Positions 1 through 9,454 of a stretch of 64,000 nt of DNA are shown in pieces (position 1 is the first letter of the stretch; each line of letters begins with the position of its first letter). The position numbers and the translations under genes were made by a program. Origin of the DNA: Ilyonectria destructans (taxonomy: Eukaryota > Ascomycota > Sordariomycetes > Hypocreales > Nectriaceae). A model generated the notes under the pieces. It saw nothing but the letters and a program-made list of their open reading frames with translations, did no database searches and was not told where the DNA came from. The DNA lies in NCBI GenBank assembly GCA_020740775.1, contig JAHEWK010000001.1, positions 5,332,001 through 5,396,000 on the forward strand, in the 5' to 3' direction.

Positions 1-1
1 T

Positions 2-2071
2 GTAGAAAAGTTGTGGAAGAAAGATGTCCTGCGATTGGAGAAGAAGCATGATGGGGAACGGGTGACGCGCTCCCAAATTCAGATGGCAGAAGTTGAGGAC
101 TTTGTCAAACATGAGGTTTGCTTCCTTGAATGCCTCGGTTTCACGGGACTACACAACGACGTATTGGAGTTCAAGCCAGAGCATCTGCGAACTATATCCA
201 AGTATTTCAAGGACACGAAACTGGTGCTTGATAAGACACTTCCACGCCTCTCTTTTCTGCGGAATTCAGATGCCTCGCCAAAAGACCGCCACCTCAATTA
301 TCACTTCCTACACCTGACCTTTCAAGAGTACTTTGCAGCTCGGTACTTTGTCCGGAAGTGGACATCCGGAGAGAAGTTGTCTACACTGAAGTTCGACAGC
401 CGACGGGAGAGGTTCAGTGCCACAAAGATCAATCCTGAAAAATTCCTGCAGAAGGAAAAGTACAATATACGCTACAATATTCTTTGGCGTTTTGTCGCCG
501 GCCTACTTCACTCCAACCATGATGAAGAGCAACTCTGTCGATTCTTTTACACGATCGAGGGCCAACCACGAGACCTCTTAGGTCCAGTGCATCAACGACT
601 GGTCATGCATTGCCTGAGCGAGGTTGGTCCATTGCAGGAGACCCTAGAGTTTAACCGGCTTCGAAGGAACCTAGAGGCTCAATTGAAGCAGTGGCTGCTG
701 TTTGAATGTAATTTTACATTCAACAAGCCAAGACAACCACATTTATCAACCGAGATGGAATTCCCAGACTCCATTCTGCAAGCAGTTCTACAAGAAGAAT
801 GCGAGAGCGTTAAACTGCAGGTCCTTGCCTCATTGAGGGCAAGACCGAGTATTTCTCAACCCATGATAGAATGTGTTGTTCCTTGGTTGAGAGGTAATGC
901 TCCAATACAGTTGAAAACAGCAACCATGCTGGTATTCAGACGTCCCCTATCCCTGTCGGAGGAGACTCTCCAGACCCTCGTGGCCTTGTTGAAGGACCCG
1001 GATAGTGGCATTCGGTCCTCTGCAGTAGTGGCCTTAGGTTGGCAGTCGGCCTTATCAGAGGAGACCCTCGTGGCCTTATTGAAGGATCCAGATGTTCGGT
1101 CCGCCGCAGCAGAGGCCTTACGTAGGCAACCGGCTCTATCAGAGGAGACTCTTCAGGCCCTATTGGCCTTATTAGAGAATCCGGATGGTGATGCTCAGTC
1201 TTATGCGGCAGAGGCCTTAGGCAGTCAGTCAACCCTATCAGAGGGGACTATTCAGGCCCTCCTTGCCTTATTAGACGACCAGAGCAGCCTTACTCGGTTC
1301 TTGGCAGCAGACGTTTTAGGCAGTCAGTCAACCCTATCAGATGGGACTCTCAAGGCCCTCGTGGCCTTATTAGAGGATCTGGATAGTGACATTCGGTCCC
1401 ATGCAGCAGACGCCTTAGGTAGGCAACCGACTCTATCAGAGGAGACTCTTCAGGCCCTTGTGGCCTTATTAGAGGATCCAGAAAGTAATGTTCGGTCCTC
1501 TGCAGCAAAGTCCTTAGGCAGTCGGTCAACCCTATCAGGGGGGACTGTTCAGGCCCTTATGACCGTATTAAAGGATCCGGATGGTTATGTTCGGTCCTCT
1601 GCAGCAGATGCCTTAGGCAGTCAGTCAGCTCTACCGGAGGGGGCTATTCAGGCCCTCATGACTGTATTAAAGGATCCGGATAGTTGTGTTCGGTCCTCTG
1701 CAGCAGCTGCCTTAGGCAGTCAGTCGGCTCTACCGGAGGGGGCTATTCAGGCCCTCATGACTATATTAAAGGATCCGAATAGTTATGTTCGGTCCTCTGC
1801 AGCAAGAGCCGTGGGTAGGCAGTCGGCTCTTTCAGATAAAATATTCACTTCTTTTCTTCGGGAAACTGATAGACGATCGTTCGAGGCCCTATATAGCATG
1901 GGGATATCGGAAAGCTTCTCAAATCACCTAATATGCCATGCCACGGCTAGCAATTGCAAAATCATTATGCCAGAAGCAGAGTGGGAAATTCCTTTCGATC
2001 GGCTGAAGATTTCAGTCGAAAGAGCACAAATGTCATTGGAGGTTCCGGTGCCCCTTTCCATAAGCATGTAG
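2..2071 (+). CDS. NLR/STAND-type protein, C-terminal part with HEAT repeats (5' partial)
   Basis: The reading frame is open through the left edge, so only the 3' part of the gene is here; the leftmost in-window codons are not the start. Residues numbered from position 11: about 95-112 contain HFLHLTFQEYFAARYF, followed near 155 by YNILWRFVAGLL, both typical of the helical region just after the NACHT NTPase core of fungal NLR-like proteins. Residues about 315-606 are nine tandem HEAT-type repeats of 33 residues (the second is 28), followed by a short non-repeat C-terminus. No Walker motif is visible, so the NTPase and effector domains must lie upstream. In the family, NACHT proteins are signal-responsive ATPases in non-self recognition and programmed cell death; the repeats would be the sensing part. 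The role here is inferred. No intron is needed in the visible part. Confidence 0.8.
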   Translation, partial: VEKLWKKDVLRLEKKHDGERVTRSQIQMAEVEDFVKHEVCFLECLGFTGLHNDVLEFKPEHLRTISKYFKDTKLVLDKTLPRLSFLRNSDASPKDRHLNYHFLHLTFQEYFAARYFVRKWTSGEKLSTLKFDSRRERFSATKINPEKFLQKEKYNIRYNILWRFVAGLLHSNHDEEQLCRFFYTIEGQPRDLLGPVHQRLVMHCLSEVGPLQETLEFNRLRRNLEAQLKQWLLFECNFTFNKPRQPHLSTEMEFPDSILQAVLQEECESVKLQVLASLRARPSISQPMIECVVPWLRGNAPIQLKTATMLVFRRPLSLSEETLQTLVALLKDPDSGIRSSAVVALGWQSALSEETLVALLKDPDVRSAAAEALRRQPALSEETLQALLALLENPDGDAQSYAAEALGSQSTLSEGTIQALLALLDDQSSLTRFLAADVLGSQSTLSDGTLKALVALLEDLDSDIRSHAADALGRQPTLSEETLQALVALLEDPESNVRSSAAKSLGSRSTLSGGTVQALMTVLKDPDGYVRSSAADALGSQSALPEGAIQALMTVLKDPDSCVRSSAAAALGSQSALPEGAIQALMTILKDPNSYVRSSAARAVGRQSALSDKIFTSFLRETDRRSFEALYSMGISESFSNHLICHATASNCKIIMPEAEWEIPFDRLKISVERAQMSLEVPVPLSISM
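953..1828 (+). repeat. nine in-frame 99-bp HEAT-repeat units
   Basis: Each unit begins LSEETLQ, LSEGTIQ or LPEGAIQ, runs through LLKDPDS and VRSSAA, and ends LGSQSA or similar. The last two units are roughly 90% identical in DNA by eye. Variation concentrates in the residues just after LKDPD and around the AA-x-x-LG turn, while the helix cores stay fixed. Unit 2 has lost five codons. Confidence 0.85.
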
Positions 2072-2694
2072 TATACAGTAGTAATTTTATATTATTTTTA
2101 ATACAGAGGCCCAAAGGCCTTCACAAGAGACCGCGAGAGCTTGAGGGGGAAATGAAAGAGGGTTGGGAAGTCGTAGACATTTGTGTGTCGACCTGCTCAC
2201 TCTACGACGATATGCGGTCTGGCCCTCCACTACCGCAAAATCATGTTGCTACTGATTTTTTTGCAATCGTATCGTGTACACGTGGTCATAGACTTACATG
2301 ATGCAGCACAATGGCTTCATACAGTCAATGGTGTCTTCTATCCTAGGTTTTGAACTTTCCACTCACTTTTCCATGCACTCGCTCAGTCTTGACTTTTTAA
2401 TTAAGGTTAAATACATTGGCGCTAGACTAATTGAAGCGAGACTGTCACCGCTATCATGTAAATGGTATTGTACTGGTGCACAGCCATTCCTCTTACTGTA
2501 GATACTTCAGGAAACGGGGGCGGAGGTTTTATCCGGCGCAACGCCCGGCTTGGAATGTCTCACTCCGCCCACCCGGCCGCCTTAAAGGCGTGAGGTTTAG
2601 AATGCTACGCATCCTGACAGAACCAGTATCCCAATTAGGACAACGAACCAGACCGCGATTCCGCCATTAGTGAACTGTAAATGGACCTAGAAAG
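2072..2694. other. intergenic, no gene seen
   Basis: This contains the AT-rich 3' flank of the NLR gene and no reading frame I can support. It probably includes the lost N-terminus or promoter of the methyltransferase relic that follows. Confidence 0.5.
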
Positions 2695-3797
2695 ATGAAA
2701 ATGCGACACGACCTAACAAGTCTTAGGACCAGCTCTGCCACGTCTATCAGCGCTAGCGTCCTCGAGTACCGCAAGCTCCACGGAAGAGCTCACTAAAACT
2801 TCAACAACGGCACCGAGTACTGGTGCGTTTACCATCTGTCTCGTTTATTAGTTATTGGTCTTTCCAGGGGACTTAACGATGAAAGACAAAATGACGGTCT
2901 TGATCTCTCGTTGCTCATACTTTCGCTGCTAAACTTTACGTCTAACTAGCTTTAGCCACCACTTACTCTTCCTTGCTATGGATAGTAAACTCTTCTTAGC
3001 CCCTATTGACGAGAAACCATAGAGAGTCTTCGACGTAGGAACGGGAACTGGAATTTAGGCAATGTGAATGTTGGATATCCCTGACCGTGGACGACACTGA
3101 CATTCCAGCGACTTCGCGGATCAATTCCCCTCTGCAGATGTCACTGGCACCGATTTGTCGCGAATCCAACCATCTTGGGTATTGACCATCCTTGAAATTT
3201 GCAGTCGCATCTCTCTGATCAGCTTTGGTTCCCGCAAACTGCAAGTTTGAGTTAGAAGACGCCCAGCTCGATTGGCCATACCCCGATGACGACTTCTACT
3301 ACATTCACATCCGATGATTGATGGACTCCATCCAGGACTGGCCCCCACTGTACTGGGAAGTGTTCTACAGCCTCAAGTCAGATGGCTGGTTCGAGCACCA
3401 GGACTACTCCGTCGACGTCCACGCCGAGGACGGCACTGTTCCCAAGGGCTCGCCTCTGGGCGGATGGGGTGCCCTCTTCCGGGAGGCCGGCAAGAAGATG
3501 GGGCGGACCTTCAAGATTATCGAAGATGGACGTAACATTACCTAGTTCAGGGACACATGTTTTGAACAGGTTGGCAACCACATGTTTAAGATGCCAGTTG
3601 GCGGATGGCTTGTGAGCCCCAAATGGAAGCAAATCGGCTAGTATAATCTGGTCATCACTACTGACAGCCTGGAGGGTTATGTCCTGTTCCTGCTGACTAA
3701 CATCATGGGCTGGGACTACGTTGAGGTACAGGCTTTTCTCGCCAAGACACCCAAGACTATGCACGACAAGTCGATACACTCGTACTTTGATGTATAA
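2695..3797 (+). pseudogene. LaeA-like SAM-dependent methyltransferase, decayed
   Basis: Conceptual translation with introns removed gives the layout of a fungal LaeA-like (TAM/Methyltransf_23) protein: SSVLEYRKLHGRAH near the N-terminus (2750s), NDERQND after a putative intron, KLFLAPIDEKP, SAM motif I FDVGTGTG at 3029-3052, DFADQFPSADVTGTDLS, the acidic motif FELEDA, then WPPLYWEVF and a C-terminus with MGWDYVEVQAFLAK. A 45-nt intron (3064-3108, branch CTGAC, acceptor CAG) still joins the frame correctly. In-frame stops occur at 2794 (TAA), 3020 (TAG), 3056 (TAG where a Trp is expected after GTGTGI), 3315 (TGA), 3543 (TAG) and 3640 (TAG where Gln is expected), and the frame slips near 2930 and 3223. 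Live relatives are nuclear regulators of secondary metabolism or methyltransferases of unknown substrate. This copy cannot make a full protein. Confidence 0.85.
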
Positions 3798-6700
3798 GTA
3801 GCCGGCTAGGTGGGTGTGATATCCTACTGGTCTCGAGATAGAGACACCGTTTGGGACCAGAAGACAATATCGACTGACGAGGAAGAGGAGGTCGAACTCT
3901 CTGTTGCATCCTAATTACACGAGGGCGTGGTAAATTTGGGCGTGGACGAATGAATGTCATTCCCCTCGATCTCGGTGTGGCATGGTAAACCGCACTCGCG
4001 GCATCAATATATCGCCTGAGGAGTCTGGCGGCACCGGAAGGGCTCAACTTGGCGTTTGTTAGTCCAATCAATCCGAGGTTTGATGATGTCGAGAGCTAGA
4101 TAGGTTGTGGTCAAGCATAATTTGAGCATGACTTGGCTTGTGAAGAGACCGGAGAACTTGACCTTTTTTTTTTTTTAGACTCGGTCTTTTGGCCATTGCC
4201 CCAGATTGTAAAAGGATGCCAGAATGACGGCCAGCAGGGATAAACGAGCACGAGCATCTATGTTATTTTGCTTTATCCCTTTACTTAGGACTATTACTTT
4301 AGATTAAAACGATTAAAATGACCGTCCTGGCACGCTATGCCATAGTATCATTCCAAGGGTTTCATCCGAACAATGCACTGGTGGGTTTCAGAACCTCCAG
4401 AAATACACCACCTCCTGGGATCTATAAAAAGAATGGCTCCCCAGCCAACGCTCCGCAAAGAGCACGTCCCGGTGGAAACCATCACCTCGTACCTGAGAGA
4501 TATGCTCTAGGGGCCCCAGAAAAGGAGGAATACCCCGTAGCAATGCCCTGGTCGCCTTGCGCCATGTCGACCTCTAGGCTCAGGAGATACTCAACTACAG
4601 GCTCCCGGGTTTAAGCTTATACGGCGACGAGCAACCCCTTTAACAATTTCGGTTAATGTGGCCAAATTTGGTCTCTATTCTTGCATGGGCGAAAGAACGG
4701 CGGAAGCGTCGGCGCATTGACAGCGATGCCAAATGTTGGGCCTATGTACTCTATGACGATCCACCCCCTCCTTCAAGATAGCAGCAGTTCGGGTCGGCTG
4801 GCCAATACCACATGCACCGTCTCGAAAAGTCTCAGATAAGCGCTGCACTCGCAGGTCAGTCATGCCCGGAGTCCATACGGAGGGTTCGGAACAACGGTCA
4901 GCAGACCACATCCTTAGCATGTGCAGCATCGTGAGCAAGAGCACGAGCGTAAGTTTGCTCAAGCATGAGCTTCTCTGAACAAGCTCGGCCTTCTATCGGC
5001 AAGCGGGATGATGTGACTCCCGCTTCTCTTCTCCCCGTCCGTCCATCCGCGGCACCAGCTTCAACGCCGTTGCCCCAGACTTGGCACCCCCACGAGTCAA
5101 GGCCAGGGCGCGCTACCACCAATGAGGGCATTCCTTCAGCCGTTTGCTCATCAAAGTCCGATCCCGGCCCCCGGCAAAACGGCCGGAAGTCGACGGCGGA
5201 GGTGGGTGGGGCTCTCTGGTCACCTGGACCGGGAATGGACCGGCCGTATGGTGTTCACGATGTTGGGTGGCAGACTCGGCGTGCTTGACCGATGGCCGAG
5301 GACCGAGAAGAACGATGCTAGCTAGAAGACATTGCAACATCCTGATAGAGCATGGCCTTTACGGGCGGTGTTTCCATTGCTTCTCATAGATTTTGCGGGG
5401 GTGTTGGCTGCGAGACCCCCTTTCCGAGAGTCCGCGGATCCAATGCCCAGCCCACTCGCTTCCCGTTTGTGCTTCCCGTCCCCCCCTTATCAATCTCATG
5501 ATCCAGATCAGGTGGCCCAAAATTCCCGAGGGCCAACCCCAATCTGCACTCTGGCTTCCAACCCCGTATGGATTTACAATGCCGTAGCCCCCGCAGACGC
5601 CTGCTGTGGCTCTAGTCTCGCAGCCGCCAGCTCGCATTGTCGCGGCCACGTCTCCGGCTCCTCCAGGGAAATACGGACGTGTAGATAGTGTTCCTCCTTT
5701 TCTCGCCGGGGGGTCTCGGTTCGCATGAACACTTGGTGGCTGAAGCGGTGACCCTTCAATCCTTCTCACCGTGCCCCTTTCCCGGCCCTTGGGTCGCCAG
5801 CGGCGGTCCCGTATACACCAGGCGAGACCAATTAAGACAGAAAATTCACAAAGAAGTTGCTTCTTGCGCCATGTCGGTCAGTCATTCGTCCATTGACCAG
5901 AGGCGGTCAGTCCAGCTTTGGTCCAGCTTTGGTCCAGCAAGCCAACAAGCCCGGCACGCCATGTGCCCTTGCATGAAGGTGCCTGAATAAGGGCCAGTAC
6001 CGAACTGAGATGGAGCTACGCCGTACTAGGCCTTGGCGCCCAAGGGCCACAAGATGTGTGTTGATCAGATTCGTCGAGAACCATCTCCAAGATTCCACAG
6101 CAACTATTGATGCAGGGAATAAACGATAGAAAAAGAAAAAATCGCAAATTCTCCTGTTTCAATCAGATCATGGAAGGGGCATTGGGCATCCAGTCAGCGG
6201 CCCGCCTCAACGAGGTTACGGACACAGCCCAACACGTTACGTGCACGCAGCCCAGACAACCACGTATCACGAGCGCTCCCAGGCTGGCGGCGAGTCACCT
6301 TAAGCCCAAGGACCCGCGCATACAAAATTCTGTGCATGGCTCATCCCGGTCCCCTTGGCTGGAGGTCCACCGCCCCACGCCCAGGCCGCGATAGTGTCGT
6401 GGATCCTCGCATCGTAGGGAACGGGAAGAGTGGGTAGTAGGGCCTCAGCAGAACAGACGAGGTTTTCGCAACGACCGAAAAAGCGGGAACGGGAGCCGAC
6501 ACTTGCCAGGGACGCCGGCAGTACGCCAATCCGCAGGCGATATAGGAAAGAAAAAAAATTCAAGTATGGAGCAAAGAGTCATCGATCCCGCGGTGCCACT
6601 CGGGAGGCCGGCTCTAAGGGAAATCAACGGCCTCGAAACTTTGGGACATGGCGGTTTCTCGCCTCTTTTTCGCCTACGCCCTTGCGGCGCCCTTGGGGGC

Positions 6701-7642
6701 AGACGGGCTGGGCGGCCTGGTTAAGCCCCGAGCCCCGAGAACTGAGTCCAGAGTTTAGAGTCAAAGCCCAGCAAGCTCGCAAGCGAGAAACAGGCGAAAG
6801 CCTCTTTGCTTCTGCTGACTGATTTCCGTGCTGACATAACCCAATCCCGTCCGTCAACTCCGGTCGATGCAGCCGAGTCGCACGCTGATTCGCCCTTGCA
6901 ATCGAGATGCGCCAAGCCACGAGCCGGCAGCGCGCGGCGCAAGGAGGGTGAGTCAAGTCAAGGGCCTCGTCAGGGGGGGTGGGCTTATTACGCCAGCACT
7001 CGCGGCCGCTCACTCAAGCCCGAGTCGCGGGGGCGCGGCCTCTGTTGAATCCGATGTCGCGGGTTCCCGCGGACTGCTGGCGGACTGTTGGCGGACTGCC
7101 GGATGTCGATGGCGTCAGTTCTTATCGCACTGCCACGGCAAAGAGCGGTCACATTGTGCAAGGCGAAGAGGCAGAGAGGTGAAATGTCACAATTGCAATG
7201 GAAGAGTCAAGTAAAGTAGTGTTTTTGAATGTTTATTCAATTGGTTTCTCGGTGTCGTGCACCTTATCCTTGGGGTTGCCCCGCTGTTCTGTTTTTGGTG
7301 AGCTATCTACCCTTCCGTGGGGCCTGTATGAAAGGCGCTGCCACTCAACCCATGAATCCCATCCAGTGGTGCTCCGGGAGCGGCAACTCATTCAATCGTT
7401 ATCCCCATTTCCCTGGTCGATTGACCCCTTTCTCTGAGTGGTGATCCTCCTGTATTGTATACCAAGACATAATGAAACAAAGTGTATCCGTGTGGCTGCA
7501 AATGCTGTATTGCTTTTTTCCAAAATCTCCCTGTGGTATCCGATGTATAGTAAATGAAAACGCCGCGCCATGCCCTTTATCGCTTTTTGGTAGTTGAAAC
7601 AAGTCGTCAAGATGGTACAGTTCTTAGGTCGTAAGAAATCTC
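3798..7642. other. long intergenic stretch, no supported gene
   Basis: Only short overlapping frames on both strands occur, with no recognisable domain and no consistent splice model. It has a poly-T run near 4164-4176, an AT-rich patch at about 4255-4320, and GC-rich sequence from about 5,000 to 7,100. A coding-like fragment near 4400-4620 changes frame repeatedly and could be a gene relic, but I cannot name it. Confidence 0.5.
5911..5938. repeat. 11-bp tandem repeat, 2.5 copies
   Basis: The unit TCCAGCTTTGG is repeated perfectly twice and then partly. It lies in non-coding sequence and has no visible function. Confidence 0.8.
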
Positions 7643-8386
7643 TTAGTAGACCGTGATGGCCGATACCAGTCTCGCGGGGTTTCGAGCTGGCAGGTAGTAG
7701 TCATCTTGGTAGATTGTTCCGTCTTGTTGCGACTGCTTCTTGGCGTCCTTCTGGTCGAAGTCGGCAATGATGGGTTGCGGGGGCGATGGGGGCATGGAGT
7801 CGTCGTCGGATGAGTCTGAGAAGTCTTCCTCGACAAGCTCAGGTGGGGAGGTGGAGTGGGAGTGTGTTCGGACAAGCTCAAGCTGTGCGTAGTCCTCCTC
7901 GAGATCGTCCTCCTCCATGTCGTCGACGTGGCTGATCTGGGGAATGACAGCCTTGGCGGGAGATCGGGCGGAGACGGTGTTGGTCATCTCAATATCCTCG
8001 TCCTCGGAGTCGTAGTCGTCAGAGTCAGACGAGTCGGAGTCGTACTCCTGCTCATCCTCCTCGGTGATGGCGTTGTCGGCCCACTGAACATGTCGGTCCT
8101 TGGTGTTGCTGGCACCGCGGACGGACTGGTTGAACCATCGCTCTTGTTCCCGCTCGGCATCGGCAAGCTCAAGCATCAGAGAATCGAGGAGGTTAGCGTG
8201 TCCAACCAGGAGGCGGAGGTCGTGATCGGGCTGGGCAGCCTCGCGAGAGAGCTTGGCCCTCGCCTTGTGGGCGAGGTAGTAGGTCTGAGTGATGGACATG
8301 TTCTTCTTGATGGCAGTCTGGCGGAGAGATTGCGAAGAGTGGGAGGCGGTGGGCCTGTAGGTGCTGTTGATTGTTGATGTCGACAT
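7643..8386 (-). CDS. conserved ascomycete acidic protein, Ecm13-like
   Basis: A single-exon frame of 247 residues. The N-terminal third (about 10-95) is the conserved part, with SQSLRQTAIKKNMSITQTYY, a KARAKLSREA helix and HDLRLLVGHANLLDSLMLEL. Residues about 105-205 are a low-complexity Asp/Glu/Ser region, and the last 20 residues again look conserved (YQDDYYLPARNPARLV). From memory this architecture matches the yeast Ecm13/YJR115W group and its ascomycete relatives, which have no assigned biochemical role; that match is not certain. There is no signal peptide or membrane segment. The start ATG at 8386 directly precedes the conserved region. An intronless gene with a long GT-rich upstream region (8.4-9.3 kb) fits a gene with a long 5' leader, which is inference. 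Confidence 0.8.
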   Translation of the reverse strand: MSTSTINSTYRPTASHSSQSLRQTAIKKNMSITQTYYLAHKARAKLSREAAQPDHDLRLLVGHANLLDSLMLELADAEREQERWFNQSVRGASNTKDRHVQWADNAITEEDEQEYDSDSSDSDDYDSEDEDIEMTNTVSARSPAKAVIPQISHVDDMEEDDLEEDYAQLELVRTHSHSTSPPELVEEDFSDSSDDDSMPPSPPQPIIADFDQKDAKKQSQQDGTIYQDDYYLPARNPARLVSAITVY

Positions 8387-8816
8387 GGTGAAAAGAGGCT
8401 CTCCAAAGTGGAGGTGTGCTGCCTTTATGATGTTTGGTGGTAGATGATGTGAGTCAAGGCAACAATCCCGATTGCGGCAAGCCTGGTTAGTGGCAGGGGT
8501 CGCGGTGGTGACAGTGACTTGTGGGATTGGGTGATGCTAGCCAGGTTGTCGTGGTGGTGAAAAAAGCTGGGCGTTGTGGGGTTGGGGCGTTTGGCTCTTG
8601 TTGGTGATCCTTGCGTCAGTGTAGATGAGTTCTAGAAGCGATATCGTGATCTTGTCTGAAGCTGATGGATGAGATGACTGTTTGGAAAGATTGACCGAGA
8701 ACGGGGCATCAGAATCTTTTTAACTGCAGTGATCGCGGACGACTCGGGGCGTCTAGCAGCACGCCTGCAAACTCCGTGTGTGGGGCGCGGTCTTTGGGGT
8801 GACTCCGCGCGGAAGG

Positions 8817-8910
8817 GTGTGTGTGTCTTGGTAATACCAGTGGGGAGGGTGTGTGCGGGTGTGTGCGGGCGTGTGCAGGCGCTGGCGTGCAAGGGCGTAT
8901 AGGCGTATAG
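8817..8910. repeat. GT-rich imperfect microsatellite
   Basis: Degenerate repeats of GTGTGTGCGG, then GCGTGTGCAG and two copies of GCGTATAG. A CA-rich counterpart lies at 9175-9202. They flank the presumed promoter of the gene at 7.6-8.4 kb. Confidence 0.7.
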
Positions 8911-9430
8911 GCTCGCAAATGTGTGGCTCCCGGTGATAAAAAAATCCCCGGGCGGACAGTACGATGTGTCCGAAAAGCGAACGAGAGCGAGGCGCCGCCA
9001 GCAGCCCAGCGACCCAGCAGCCCACCCCAGGTCTCTCACCACCCAAGGGTACTTCGGGCTGCCCGTGTCTCCTGAGCGTTGGGCAGGTACCCCCCTCGAG
9101 GGTCTGACTTCGCCCGTCCGCGCGCTCCTCCTCCTGGATTCCTAAGCCATTGCGGTGCCGACCGCTTAGAAACCACCCACACACACTCGCGCACACACAC
9201 ATGCGCAGAGGTGACGCTGGAGCATAACGGATTTGTCGTCCTCTGCGGAGCTAGACGGACTTGGGGGCATTTGCAAGCCTACAGTCCGCATTTCTCAGCA
9301 ACCGAACCTTATCGTTCTCGCTCCGGTCCATGGATGACTGATGACTCCTCACGACGCCGTAGCCCGCTCCGCAATCGCGCCCTTTGGAGTTGCGATGACG
9401 CTTGAACCCTGATGACGGAGACGAGGGTCC

Positions 9431-9454
9431 GCAACAGCCATCGCAACAGCCATC
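9431..9454. repeat. 12-bp direct duplication
   Basis: GCAACAGCCATC occurs twice in tandem followed by a partial third copy. The sequence is non-coding as far as I can tell. Confidence 0.7.
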
